Origin: an uncultured bacterium
Lineage (GTDB): Bacteria; Myxococcota_A; Polyangia; Polyangiales; Houyiibacteriaceae
Assembly: GCA_938024995.1 (NCBI GenBank)
Contig: CALJDU010000080.1
Span: forward strand, 60,949-124,948
DNA: 64,000 bases
Direction: 5' to 3'
The translations under genes and the position numbers were made by a program. The notes beneath the pieces were generated by a model that was not told the DNA's origin, searched no databases, and saw only the letters and a list, made by a program, of their open reading frames with translations. This document shows, one piece after another, positions 19,429 to 27,894 of the stretch; position 1 is the stretch's first letter, and the number at the start of each line of letters is the position of its first letter.

Positions 19429-20501
19429 TGTCCGGACATGAACCCGTCGCTGTCGTTGACTCTACCGATTCGGGTCCAGCCCACCTGATCGCGAAGTCGC
19501 TTGGACGTCCGGTCGTCGCGCCGAGCGATGAAGAAGCGCTGCGGTCGCTCTCGGTCGCGATCGTGACCGACGGCCACGCGCTCACGGCGTCCCGTGACGC
19601 GGACGTACCGACACGAGTCGCGGTGTTGCCTGCGCTCTCCGCGCGATGGCGGAGCGGCGACCTGACCGATGCACATGTGATCTGCGTCCCGCTGGACGGA
19701 TTCGAGAAGGCGCTCCCGAGTGATCTTCGCGCGCGCGCCGTAGTGACCGGTCCGCTCGCGCCCGATGGGTTCATGCCCGGCGATCGCGAGGCGTTGAAAG
19801 CGGCGCACGGGATCGAAGGCGCGGTCGTCCTCATCACCCATGAGCTGCTCGACGAGCACGGACCGAACGCGGTTTTGGTACAGCTCGGGCTCACGAACAG
19901 CGTGACGGTCGTCTTCGATGTGGGCGTGGACGTAGAGTCGGCGGACGCGCTCCGACGGCTCGCGCCGATCCACGACGTTCCAGGCTACATCTTCGCCGAT
20001 GGACCGGACGCCTTCGCGCACTGGCAACTCGCCGACGTGGTCGTGACCGCGCCCAACGACCCGGCCGTCATGTCCGCGTTGTCGGTTGGCGCGCCGCTCG
20101 TCGTGATGGAAGATCCGCGGCACGCCATCGCGAGCTCCGTCTTACGAGACGCGGGGGTCGCGAGCGAAGCGTCGCTCAGTACGCTCGCGGTGGAGCTCGA
20201 GGTCGCGCTGGTGCCGGCCACGCTCGCCGCGCGTCGCGACAAGATCGCTGCGCTTGACGGGGCTTCGTCCATCGATCGGATCGTCGCGCGTTCCAAAGAG
20301 GCGTACGTCGCGGGACGAGGTCGCCGCCGCGCGCTCCCGAAGGGTCTACCGATCGGGCTTGAGCCGCTGCCCACAGAACCCGTCGCCGAAGCGACGCGTC
20401 ACGCGAAGGGCGACGGTTCGGCCGAGCGCGCGAGGTCAGAGGCGGACCTTGAGTCCAAGATCGACGCGGAGCTCGAGGCGCTCAAGAAACGGCTCAAGTA
20501 G
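19428..20501 (+). CDS. Hypothetical protein, possible GT-B (MurG-like) glycosyltransferase relative
   Basis: 357 residues. The TGA of the upstream exporter and this ATG overlap as TGATG, so translation is probably coupled; a GTG three bases earlier is also possible. The central part shows an alternating strand-helix pattern, and ADVVVTAPNDPAVMSALSVG followed by APLVVMED resembles the donor-binding C-terminal half of MurG-type GT-B enzymes. The first 100 residues also read as Rossmann-like (AVVDSTDSG, VAIVTDGHALTAS). No full glycosyltransferase signature is present, so the assignment is weak. The last 60 residues are charged and probably disordered. It overlaps the convergent gene by 8 nt. Confidence 0.65.
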   Translation: MSGHEPVAVVDSTDSGPAHLIAKSLGRPVVAPSDEEALRSLSVAIVTDGHALTASRDADVPTRVAVLPALSARWRSGDLTDAHVICVPLDGFEKALPSDLRARAVVTGPLAPDGFMPGDREALKAAHGIEGAVVLITHELLDEHGPNAVLVQLGLTNSVTVVFDVGVDVESADALRRLAPIHDVPGYIFADGPDAFAHWQLADVVVTAPNDPAVMSALSVGAPLVVMEDPRHAIASSVLRDAGVASEASLSTLAVELEVALVPATLAARRDKIAALDGASSIDRIVARSKEAYVAGRGRRRALPKGLPIGLEPLPTEPVAEATRHAKGDGSAERARSEADLESKIDAELEALKKRLK

Positions 20502-21918
20502 CCAGGTCGGCCCAGGCCCGTTCAGCGCGCGCGTCGAGTTCGCTCAACCATCGGGCGAGCTGTGCCGCCGTTGGAAGCGAGTCGAGGGATACGTGGACGC
20601 GAATCGTGCCTGTGCGCGGCGACACCTCGACTCGCGCGAGCCGCTCTTGAGTGAGCGTCTCCCAATGCTCTCGTTCGGCTTCCTCGAGGCGCGTCAGCTC
20701 GCCGAACCGCGGGAGCACGCGATCGCGTAGACGGCTCCACACGCTCTCGACAACGCCGACACGCGAAGCGTTAAGGTGCACTTCGATCTCCTCGTCGAAC
20801 ACGATCTTCGCTTCGACGATGGCTTCGTCGCGTCGCGTGGCCAGCGTCAGCCGATCGACGTCGCATGAGATGGCGGACCCACCTCGGTAGTCTCTCCGCG
20901 TCGACGCCGCCCGCGCGACCAGGTCGCGGGCATCCAGCCCGAACGAGCGCGCCGCGAGGTCCGTCGGGATCAACGGGATGGTCGGCTCCTGCGTCATTCC
21001 GTCGCTCCGGTTAAAGCGAAGGAGCTTGAGCTCGTCGAGCCCGCGTTCGCTTCGGGCGATCCGAGCCACCACGAGCTCTCCTCCGTAGTAGGCGACCGCG
21101 ACGTCTCCCCGGGGAGCGTTCTCTCGGACGAGCTGACGGTCGCCTTCTTCGGTGACGAGCACCAGGTCGTCATCTGCCCGGACGAGAAAAGCGAAGCGGT
21201 CTCCGATCCAGAGCGGGGTTGCGCACCGAGCCCCAGCCGCGATTGGATGCGCGCGTTCCCGGAGCGTTCCTGAGGGAGAGAGCTCAATCGCCATGGCGAC
21301 ATCTTCTCCGAAGGTCACGATCGTGCGGCTCGAGATCGCGATCGCGCGGAGGTTTTCGACGCGGGTGCCGACGCGGTGTTGCACATCGCGGACCTCGCCG
21401 TTGTGAACGTGGGCCACACCGATGCCCTCACGGTCCCGCGTCGCGTAGACCACCAAGACGCCTCCTGCGGACGAAGCGGTGACCGTGAACTCGGCGGCTT
21501 GCTCGCGCGTCGCGATGGTCTCGACGGCTGAACCATCGTCGGCTTGGCGACCGACGACGATACCGCGCTCGTCGATGCCGACGACGTGGAGCGTTGAGCC
21601 GTCATGACAAACGGCGGCCTGTGCGGCGCCGGGAAGGAACCAGCGTTCGCGACCCGGGCCGACCCAAAGGTGAACCCCGTTGGCTTGGTCGAACGCGACG
21701 GCGAGCTTGCCTCCGCCCCGCGAGAGGCGAGGCGCGCCGAGCGACGGACTGCGCTCTTTACCCAAATGCTCGCACCAGTCGGGAGCGAGCGAGCGCAAGG
21801 AAGCGAAGCGCGCGATGACCGGCCCGTAGACGCCGACCCAGCCGAGGGTCACGCCGTGATGGTCGACGGATAGAGAGGGGTTCGCCGAGCTCTCGACGAG
21901 GCGTGCGACGTCTCCCAT
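20494..21918 (-). CDS. Hypothetical protein, predicted beta-propeller N-terminal region
   Basis: 474 residues, not recognised. The start is the ATG at 21918, which overlaps the tyrA stop codon (TAATG); the frame stays open upstream inside tyrA but the residues there are not protein-like. The first 350 residues show repeated strand motifs with Gly/Asp turns (HDGSTLHVVGIDERG, SSAGGVLVVYATRD, IGDRFAFLVRADDD), which suggests a propeller. The last 100 residues are helical (RFGELTRLEEAEREHWETL). There is no signal peptide and no membrane segment. Tight coupling to tyrA implies co-translation but does not by itself explain the function. Confidence 0.7.
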   Translation of the reverse strand: MGDVARLVESSANPSLSVDHHGVTLGWVGVYGPVIARFASLRSLAPDWCEHLGKERSPSLGAPRLSRGGGKLAVAFDQANGVHLWVGPGRERWFLPGAAQAAVCHDGSTLHVVGIDERGIVVGRQADDGSAVETIATREQAAEFTVTASSAGGVLVVYATRDREGIGVAHVHNGEVRDVQHRVGTRVENLRAIAISSRTIVTFGEDVAMAIELSPSGTLRERAHPIAAGARCATPLWIGDRFAFLVRADDDLVLVTEEGDRQLVRENAPRGDVAVAYYGGELVVARIARSERGLDELKLLRFNRSDGMTQEPTIPLIPTDLAARSFGLDARDLVARAASTRRDYRGGSAISCDVDRLTLATRRDEAIVEAKIVFDEEIEVHLNASRVGVVESVWSRLRDRVLPRFGELTRLEEAEREHWETLTQERLARVEVSPRTGTIRVHVSLDSLPTAAQLARWLSELDARAERAWADLAT

Positions 21919-23075
21919 TACGCGCGGCCCGCGGTCAGCTCCACCAGTCTCCCGATCAAGTGGCGGGACTGCTCGAGCGCCTCTTCGGTGAAGTCGCCGA
22001 AGAACGAAGAGACCTCGGCGAAGACCTTGTCGAAGCGTTGCTGATCGCTCGTCGTCAAAATCTCTGAAAGCTCTTGGGCGCTCGCGACGAAGGTCTCGGT
22101 GACCTTCTGCGTCTCCGGGTTCTCCATTTCGATTGGCCCGTAGAGCGCGGGAGACTGCGCGAAGTGACGCGCGGTCACGTAGGTCTCCATGAGGTAGGCG
22201 GGCGAGGTGAAGTCGAGGGTCCGCTCGAAGGGGATCCCCAAGCGCGCGAGCGAGAGCCCGAGCACCTGTGTCTGGAAGTGGTTCATGACCTGCACCACGC
22301 TCATCATCTGGTCGTGCTCTTCGGGGCTGGCGTCGGTCACCAGGAGACCGCGCGCCAGGAGCGTCTCTTTGACCCAATCTCGCCAGGCGTCGCCGCGCCC
22401 TTCACACACCACGACGCGCTGCCCTTGCACCGTGTTCACGCCCGGCCCGAACATTGGGTGCGTGCCGACGACGCTGGCGCCGGTGGCTTCGGTGACCTCG
22501 AGCATCACGGCGAGCGGCGCCCGCTTGATCGAGGTCACGTCCATCAACAAGGAGCCCGCGCGGACATGCGGACCCACCTCGCGGATCACGCGCTCGGTCT
22601 CGCGAATGGGCACGCTGATGACGACGACGTCCGCGACCTTTGCCGCCTCGACGTTCGTGAGCTTGGTCCCGACGTCGGCGACCATCACCGCGTGACCGAG
22701 GTCCGCGAAGAGGCGCGCCATCAGCTGCCCCATGCCGCCTTGCCCGCCGATGATCGCGATCGTCTTGGGGTCGTGTTCTGGCGGGACCTCGGCGCGAAGG
22801 GCGGCTTGGCGATCGCGGCTCGCTAGGAGGACGAGTCGATAGATCGAACCGATCGCGGACTCCGGGAGGCCGAGCCGGACAGCGCGCGCGGTGCGGTCCT
22901 TGAGGATCTCGCGCTCTCGCTTCGCGTCGCGGATCTTCACGCGATGCTCTCGTTTGTACGCGGCCACTTCTGCGACGAGACCCATCCGCCGCGCGAGGAG
23001 CTGGAGAACGTCCCGGTCGACCGCGTCGAGGAGCGCTCGGAGGACCGCTAGGGGCCGGCTCGCGTCGTTGTTCAT
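21918..23075 (-). CDS. tyrA: Fused chorismate mutase / prephenate dehydrogenase (T-protein)
   Basis: Makes prephenate from chorismate and oxidises it to 4-hydroxyphenylpyruvate for tyrosine. 385 residues from the ATG at 23075. The chorismate mutase domain (about 8-90) has LLDAVDRDVLQLLARRM and YKREHRVKIRD. The dehydrogenase begins at about 100 with the NAD motif IIGGQGGMGQLMARLF, and has the catalytic-His motif GTHPMFGPG, VVVCEG and the C-terminal helices around QVMNHFQTQVLGLSL. Domain order and length match E. coli TyrA. The downstream hypothetical gene overlaps its stop codon. Confidence 0.93.
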   Translation of the reverse strand: MNNDASRPLAVLRALLDAVDRDVLQLLARRMGLVAEVAAYKREHRVKIRDAKREREILKDRTARAVRLGLPESAIGSIYRLVLLASRDRQAALRAEVPPEHDPKTIAIIGGQGGMGQLMARLFADLGHAVMVADVGTKLTNVEAAKVADVVVISVPIRETERVIREVGPHVRAGSLLMDVTSIKRAPLAVMLEVTEATGASVVGTHPMFGPGVNTVQGQRVVVCEGRGDAWRDWVKETLLARGLLVTDASPEEHDQMMSVVQVMNHFQTQVLGLSLARLGIPFERTLDFTSPAYLMETYVTARHFAQSPALYGPIEMENPETQKVTETFVASAQELSEILTTSDQQRFDKVFAEVSSFFGDFTEEALEQSRHLIGRLVELTAGRA

Positions 23076-23125
23076 TCCCGCATGATGGAGCGTCCGCTTC
23101 GCCACGCCAACCGTGCGTTCAGCGT

Positions 23126-23479
23126 TCAGGCGTGCCAGCCCGCGCTCGTCAGCATCGTGACGAGCGCCATGAAGGGGCAGAGCGTCATCATCCGACCCAC
23201 GACGGTGAGCGCCTGGAGCCCGGGGCGATCACGAAAGAGGAGCCCGGAGATGAGGCCGCGACCGATGAAGAGGCGGATGAGCGAAGAGACGATGAGCAGG
23301 ACGAAGGTCGCGAGGACCACGATCCAGATCGTCTCAACGTGATCTGGGAGCGGGCCGCGCTCGGCGTAACTGGAACCGGCGACGACGAGACCGGCGACCC
23401 AAGCGACCAGCTCGCACGAAAACAGGACACGTAAGAGGTGCGCGCGCCGCGCTTGTCCGTGTGGGTCGTCGGTGTTCAC
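23126..23479 (-). CDS. Small integral membrane protein
   Basis: 117 residues. Three hydrophobic segments are visible: about 17-36 (LLRVLFSCELVAWVAGLVVAG), 49-71 (IWIVVLATFVLLIVSSLIRLF) and 92-112. No family recognised. It lies 50 bp upstream of tyrA on the same strand and may be the first gene of that transcription unit. Confidence 0.65.
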   Translation of the reverse strand: MNTDDPHGQARRAHLLRVLFSCELVAWVAGLVVAGSSYAERGPLPDHVETIWIVVLATFVLLIVSSLIRLFIGRGLISGLLFRDRPGLQALTVVGRMMTLCPFMALVTMLTSAGWHA

Positions 23480-23509
23480 GCTCGCGCGGCCTGGCTCACG
23501 TAGCCAAGG

Positions 23510-25075
23510 CTACGTCGCGCCATATCCCTTCGCGACCTTCTTCGCGGTGATCTTCTCCGCGGCGCTGGTCGCCTCAGCGGGGCTCGCGAACTGCTTCGTT
23601 CGCGTCTGCCCATTGGTCCCGACGCGCCCGTAGCGAACCGTGTACGCAGCGCCGTGTACCTGGATGTCCCAGAACTTGTTGGAGCCGCCGCCCTCAAAGA
23701 CGTAACAGTCCCACGAGGTCGAGGTCGGTTTCTGTGACGCCTTGGCGACCGCTGCTGCCTTCGCCTTCTGTTCCGCGCTGGGCGGCTCCTTCTTGGGTTG
23801 CGCCGCCATCTTGGGGCGAGACGGTTTGCGCGCGGGTGGGTACGTCGTAGGCGTGTTGGACCCAGGCGCTGGCGCGTTGGTGGCGAGCGCGAAGCGACGC
23901 TCGCGAAGCTCCGCGAGTCGAATCGTGAGCTCAGCGATCTGTGCGTCGATGGACGCGAGGGCTTCGTCTTTATTTCCCGCTTCGACGCGACGCGTCGCGG
24001 GCTTCGGCGCCCCGCCCACGTTTCCACCCGCGAGTGACGGTGCGGTCATCTCGACGTCGACCCGAACGCCGACATAGGAGGGGAAGCGCGGCACGCCGTC
24101 CTTGGTGAGCTCTTGGAAGCGATAGGTGACCACCGCGCCGACCTCCGGTGGGTTCTCCCGTTCCCGGTCGCTCATCCCCGTGCCCACGTTGAAGCGCACG
24201 CCGTCGGGGCGCTCCATGACGAGCGCGCCCGTTCGGCCCTTGTGCTTTCCTTTGCCGGGGACGTAATCGATCACGACCGCCTCGGCGTCGTGGAACGTCT
24301 TCACCTTCAAGAGGCTGTGCGAGCGACCGACGTGATAGGCCGACTTCGGCTCCCGGAGCATGAGCCCCTCACCGCCGAGGCCTTCTACGCGCGCGAGCTC
24401 TTCGCGTAAGTGCGCTTCGTCGCGACACGGCTCGTGCGGCAACACCGAGATATACGGATGCGCGGGTAGCGATTTCATGTACGCGACCCGCTCCTCGAAG
24501 AGACCGTCAAAGGAGGGCGCGTCGAAGATGACGTACTTCACCTGCTTCCATTGCTCTCCGCGATCGTGGCGACGGACGATGCTCACGGTTTTCTGAAACT
24601 CTTGGCGCGCGACCCAGAGCTCTCCATCGAGCGGAGTGTCAGGGAACCCTTCGGTAAACCACGCAGGCGCGAGGAACTCATTGCCGAGGCGCGAGAAGAA
24701 CGTCTTGCCGTCCCAGTATGCGCGGACGCCGTCGAGCTTCTCGCTCACCCACCATCCGGAGAGGTCGATGTCGTTCTTCCACTTGTGCGCGAGCAGGACC
24801 GGAGCACCGTCGGTCTTCTTGCCGCCGCTCGCGCTCTTGCCTGAGCTCTTGCGGCGAACGGGACCTGCTTTGTAGGCGTCACCAAGTCGTTCCTTTTCGG
24901 CTTCCTCCCCGCGATACCGCTTCAGGTGTTTGCAGCTGCGCCGCTCGATCCCGAGAGACTGGTGTCGCCACGCCGGGCAGGTGCACGAGAACACCCCGCC
25001 ATCGTTTTTGAGCGTGTACATCGCGCTCCCCGAGCCCGAAACCTCAACCGACTCCCCATCCGAAAGATCTGCCAT
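23510..25075 (-). CDS. ATP-dependent DNA ligase with N-terminal SWIM zinc finger and C-terminal WGR domain
   Basis: 521 residues. The N-terminal SWIM finger uses C31, C33, C48 and H50 (FSCTCPAW, SCKHLKRY). The ligase core has motif I SEKLDGVRA with nucleotidyl-accepting Lys K113, then SRLGNEF, DGELWV, YVIFDAPSFDG, EGLMLREP and LLKVK (motif V), followed by an OB-fold region (FNVGTGMSD, GAVVTYRFQEL). A Pro/Lys/Ala linker leads to a C-terminal WGR domain (about 438-515: WDCYVFEGGGSNKFWDIQV, YTVRYGRVGTNGQ). WGR domains bind DNA or poly(ADP-ribose)-linked proteins in other families. This is a short nick-sealing ligase with two extra DNA-binding modules, probably for repair. No Ku or other LigD-type end-joining gene is adjacent. 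Confidence 0.88.
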   Translation of the reverse strand: MADLSDGESVEVSGSGSAMYTLKNDGGVFSCTCPAWRHQSLGIERRSCKHLKRYRGEEAEKERLGDAYKAGPVRRKSSGKSASGGKKTDGAPVLLAHKWKNDIDLSGWWVSEKLDGVRAYWDGKTFFSRLGNEFLAPAWFTEGFPDTPLDGELWVARQEFQKTVSIVRRHDRGEQWKQVKYVIFDAPSFDGLFEERVAYMKSLPAHPYISVLPHEPCRDEAHLREELARVEGLGGEGLMLREPKSAYHVGRSHSLLKVKTFHDAEAVVIDYVPGKGKHKGRTGALVMERPDGVRFNVGTGMSDRERENPPEVGAVVTYRFQELTKDGVPRFPSYVGVRVDVEMTAPSLAGGNVGGAPKPATRRVEAGNKDEALASIDAQIAELTIRLAELRERRFALATNAPAPGSNTPTTYPPARKPSRPKMAAQPKKEPPSAEQKAKAAAVAKASQKPTSTSWDCYVFEGGGSNKFWDIQVHGAAYTVRYGRVGTNGQTRTKQFASPAEATSAAEKITAKKVAKGYGAT

Positions 25076-25185
25076 GCGGCGTAGGGTACGTCCCTGAGGA
25101 TGAGTTTGCCCCCCCGCAGGTCTTCGGAAGTGACGCCAGGGTGATTCGCGCGGCGCGGACCGGCTCGCGCTTCAGCCCAAGAGGC

Positions 25186-26184
25186 TCACCGCGTTTGGGG
25201 AGAGTCTTTGAACACAGCGGCGGCGATCGCTTCGAGCGTAAGCGGCGAGCAGCCCTCGGCCTTGTTGTTCGCGATGATGAAAAGCGGCTGATTGAGGTCT
25301 TCGGTCTGCGCGATGATCCGCGCGACGTCGTCTCGCATTCCCTGCTGTGGCGCGACCAGGCGATCAAAGGGCGCGAACGCTTCTTTGAGATCGGCGTAGC
25401 GCTGCCCAGGCGGGAGCATCAGGCGAACGACGACCGGACCCGGGAGGAGCGCGCCACGCTGAAGCTGCTCACCCAAGGTCGGCATCCGTTGCCAGAAGTT
25501 GAGCGCGTGGGTCGCCCCGTGATCACGCAGCGTGTCCAAGTAGCGGTCCGTGAACAGACGCGCGTCCCGCAGCTCGAACGCGTAGGACAGCTCGGTGGGC
25601 GCGTCACGCAGGAAACGCCCGACCGCGTCTGCGAAGCCGCGCGGGTTCACTCCTCCTGGACCGGGCGGGATCGACAACACGAGCGGCCCTTGGTGCGGAA
25701 GGAAGGCGTCGAGGATCGGCTGCGCGACCTGATCGCGAAAGCGCGCGACGTCGAGGAAGCCCGTGTTCACTTGACCTGCGCGCGCCCCTTGACTCGGGTG
25801 CTGCGGGAAGACGCGCGTCGTGATCTCGCTCGGGACCTTCATCACGCAAGCGAAGTCGTCGGGGAGCTGTTCCCCGTAGCCCCTGAGTTCGTCTCGGGTC
25901 AGCGGCGCGTAGTAGCTGCGGTCGATCCCCACGGTTCGGAAGAGCGGGTAGGCGGCGTACTCGGAGAGCGAGGTCTTGGTGAAGTCTTTCTTGTCGCGAT
26001 AGCTGCGCCGGTAGACGCGTCCGCGCCAACCCGGGAAGGTCCAACTGGACGTCCCGAGGTGCACCCGTGATGGGACGCGGGAGGCGAGGGAGACGAGCTC
26101 GGGATCGTGCCGAAGCGGTGCGCCTCGACTTCCTCGCTCTGGGGCGAAGAGGTCCAGTTGGCCGCCGTCAAAAAGGTCGGTCAC
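25186..26184 (-). CDS. DUF72 family protein
   Basis: 332 residues. Typical DUF72 features: HLGTSSWTFPGWRGRVY near the N-terminus, the Tyr-rich YYAPLTRDELRGYG, PDDFACVMKVPSEIT, the strand GPLVLSIPPG, SYAFELRD and the C-terminal LFIIANNKAEG. The fold is expected to be a TIM barrel; the biochemical role of the family is not established. It sits 4 bp after mltG in the same direction and probably belongs to the ruvX-mltG transcript. Confidence 0.87.
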   Translation of the reverse strand: MTDLFDGGQLDLFAPERGSRGAPLRHDPELVSLASRVPSRVHLGTSSWTFPGWRGRVYRRSYRDKKDFTKTSLSEYAAYPLFRTVGIDRSYYAPLTRDELRGYGEQLPDDFACVMKVPSEITTRVFPQHPSQGARAGQVNTGFLDVARFRDQVAQPILDAFLPHQGPLVLSIPPGPGGVNPRGFADAVGRFLRDAPTELSYAFELRDARLFTDRYLDTLRDHGATHALNFWQRMPTLGEQLQRGALLPGPVVVRLMLPPGQRYADLKEAFAPFDRLVAPQQGMRDDVARIIAQTEDLNQPLFIIANNKAEGCSPLTLEAIAAAVFKDSPQTR

Positions 26185-26188
26185 GCGG

Positions 26189-27394
26189 CTACTCGTTCCG
26201 GATGAAGCGATCCACGTTCTTGTTGTGCCGAGTGAGCTCCCGGCTGAACGCGTGGCGACGTCCGCCTCGCGCGACGAAGTAGAAGAAGTCGTGCTCCTCG
26301 GCGCGCAGCACGGACCGAAGCGTGGCGAGGCCGGGGTTGCAGATCGGGGTCGGCGGGAGGCCGCCGTGGCGGTAGCTGTTGTAGGGGTTCGCGCGGTCGT
26401 TGAGCATGGCGCGCGTGATCCGCCCGTTGAACCCAGCGCAGCTGGGCGCGCTCGCGGGATCGTGGAGGCACCCGTAGGACACGGTCGGGTCGGCTTGCAA
26501 GCGATGCCGCGGACGGAAAGCGTCGGAGCGTAGACGGTTGAGAAACACGCCCGCGATCCGCGCGCGCTCGTCAGGAACCGCCGCTTCCTTCTCGACCACC
26601 GACGCCAAGATGAGAACGTCGTCGATGCCGTAACCGAGCTGCTCTCGAAGCGCTCCGAGCGCGGCCGCGTCCTCGTCCATCAAGGGAATCACGCGGCGAC
26701 GGAAGGTTCGAACGAGCCGCTTGATCACGATCGCGGGGCGCATGTCAGTCGCGAGCTCATAGGTGTCGGGGAAGAGGTAGCCCTCGAAGCTCGCGGCGGA
26801 GACCTCCTCACGCGCGAGCACCTCAGGGTCGACCGTCGCCGCGAGAAACTCGTCCGCTTTGCAGACCCCGTTCTCCGCGAGTCGCTCGGCCACATCGAAG
26901 CGGTTGAACCCTTCCGGGATCGTGACCCGGACCGGCGCGCTCCCGAACCCGAGCGCGATGCGGCGCGCGATGTGCGCAGGAGTCATTTGATCGGAGAGTG
27001 AGAAGGTGCCCTCGCGGAGCTGTTCGTCGCCACCGATCCAGCGCATGTAGATCGTGAAGAGTCGAGGGTGTCGTAAGACGCCGCGTTCACCGAGGGTGGC
27101 GGCGACCTCTTCGATTCGCGCGCCTGGGGCGATCGTGACCTCAGCACGCGTTCCTTCGCTCGGACCGCGCTGCCGGGGGTACCCGATGACGATCCAGGAG
27201 AACACGCCGAGCACCAGGAGGGTGAGGAGGCACGCGGAGGTGACGATCAGGGATCGCGCTCGGGTGGCCCACCGTTTGGCGTTGGGTGGCCGCTTGGACG
27301 GGCGCTTGGACGCGGGGCGCTTGGAGGTCCGCTTGCGGGTCGCTCGCTTTTTGGATCCGCTGCTTTTGCGGGCAGGCTTTCGTCGGGTGGCCAC
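26189..27394 (-). CDS. mltG: Endolytic murein transglycosylase
   Basis: Cuts nascent glycan strands at the inner membrane and sets glycan length. 401 residues: a very basic cytoplasmic tail of about 48 residues (Lys/Arg/Ser repeats), one membrane helix (about 49-71), a LysM-like region (about 83-150), then the YceG catalytic domain with ASVVEKEAAVPDERARIAG, where E268 corresponds to the E. coli catalytic Glu218, plus NPYNSYRHGGLPPTPICNPG. The 5' 148 nt overlap the end of ruvX in another frame, so the tail is encoded inside ruvX. A later start would lose the basic tail but no obvious alternative precedes the helix. Confidence 0.92.
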   Translation of the reverse strand: MATRRKPARKSSGSKKRATRKRTSKRPASKRPSKRPPNAKRWATRARSLIVTSACLLTLLVLGVFSWIVIGYPRQRGPSEGTRAEVTIAPGARIEEVAATLGERGVLRHPRLFTIYMRWIGGDEQLREGTFSLSDQMTPAHIARRIALGFGSAPVRVTIPEGFNRFDVAERLAENGVCKADEFLAATVDPEVLAREEVSAASFEGYLFPDTYELATDMRPAIVIKRLVRTFRRRVIPLMDEDAAALGALREQLGYGIDDVLILASVVEKEAAVPDERARIAGVFLNRLRSDAFRPRHRLQADPTVSYGCLHDPASAPSCAGFNGRITRAMLNDRANPYNSYRHGGLPPTPICNPGLATLRSVLRAEEHDFFYFVARGGRRHAFSRELTRHNKNVDRFIRNE

Positions 27395-27861
27395 GAGTCG
27401 GTGGAGGGCTGCGCGTCGAGGTAGCTCTGGAGCAAGATCGCAGCGGCGGTCTGGTCTACCACGGCGCGGCGAGCGCGCCCACGAACGTCGACTTGGGACA
27501 GCGCGCGCTCCGCAGACACCGTCGTCAGGCGTTCGTCCCAGAAGACGATCTCGAGCTTGGTCTTCTTCCGCAACGTCTTCGCGAAGGCGCGTACCTGACG
27601 CGCCGCCTCACCTTCGGATCCGTCGAGCCGCAGCGGTAACCCCACGACGAGGCGCGCGATCGCTTCCTTCATCGTAAGCGGCTCTTCGTAGGCGCTCCGG
27701 TCTTGATCGACGAGCGCTTGGAGCGCGAGCCCGACCCGGCCGGCCACGCTGTCGCCTTTGCGCAGGTTGACGGTGTCCTTGGGGAGCGCGATCCGGCCGC
27801 TCTCGTCGGACCACGCGATCCCGATCCGCGCGCGCCCGTAGTCAATGCCGACGATCCTCAC
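27247..27861 (-). CDS. ruvX: Putative pre-16S rRNA nuclease / Holliday junction resolvase-like protein
   Basis: 204 residues, GTG start at 27861. The YqgF domain is complete by about residue 150: IVGIDYGRARIGIAWSDE, VVGLPLRLDGSEG, FWDERLTTVSAERAL and VDQTAAAILLQSYLD, with the expected acidic active-site residues. The last 50 residues are a Pro/Ser/Gly-rich tail not found in typical RuvX, and they lie entirely in the overlap with mltG. RuvX trims the 5' end of pre-16S rRNA in E. coli. The gene is divergent from glk with 33 bp between start codons. Confidence 0.9.
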   Translation of the reverse strand: MRIVGIDYGRARIGIAWSDESGRIALPKDTVNLRKGDSVAGRVGLALQALVDQDRSAYEEPLTMKEAIARLVVGLPLRLDGSEGEAARQVRAFAKTLRKKTKLEIVFWDERLTTVSAERALSQVDVRGRARRAVVDQTAAAILLQSYLDAQPSTDSWPPDESLPAKAADPKSERPASGPPSAPRPSARPSGHPTPNGGPPERDP

Positions 27862-27894
27862 CAGGGAGGCTTACCACGGGTATGCTCCTCGTCG

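Noticed and set aside
20494..22377. Longer 627-residue version of the propeller-like protein
   Set aside because: The extra 153 residues lie inside tyrA in another frame and are Arg/Pro-rich; the TAATG overlap at 21918 gives a natural coupled start.
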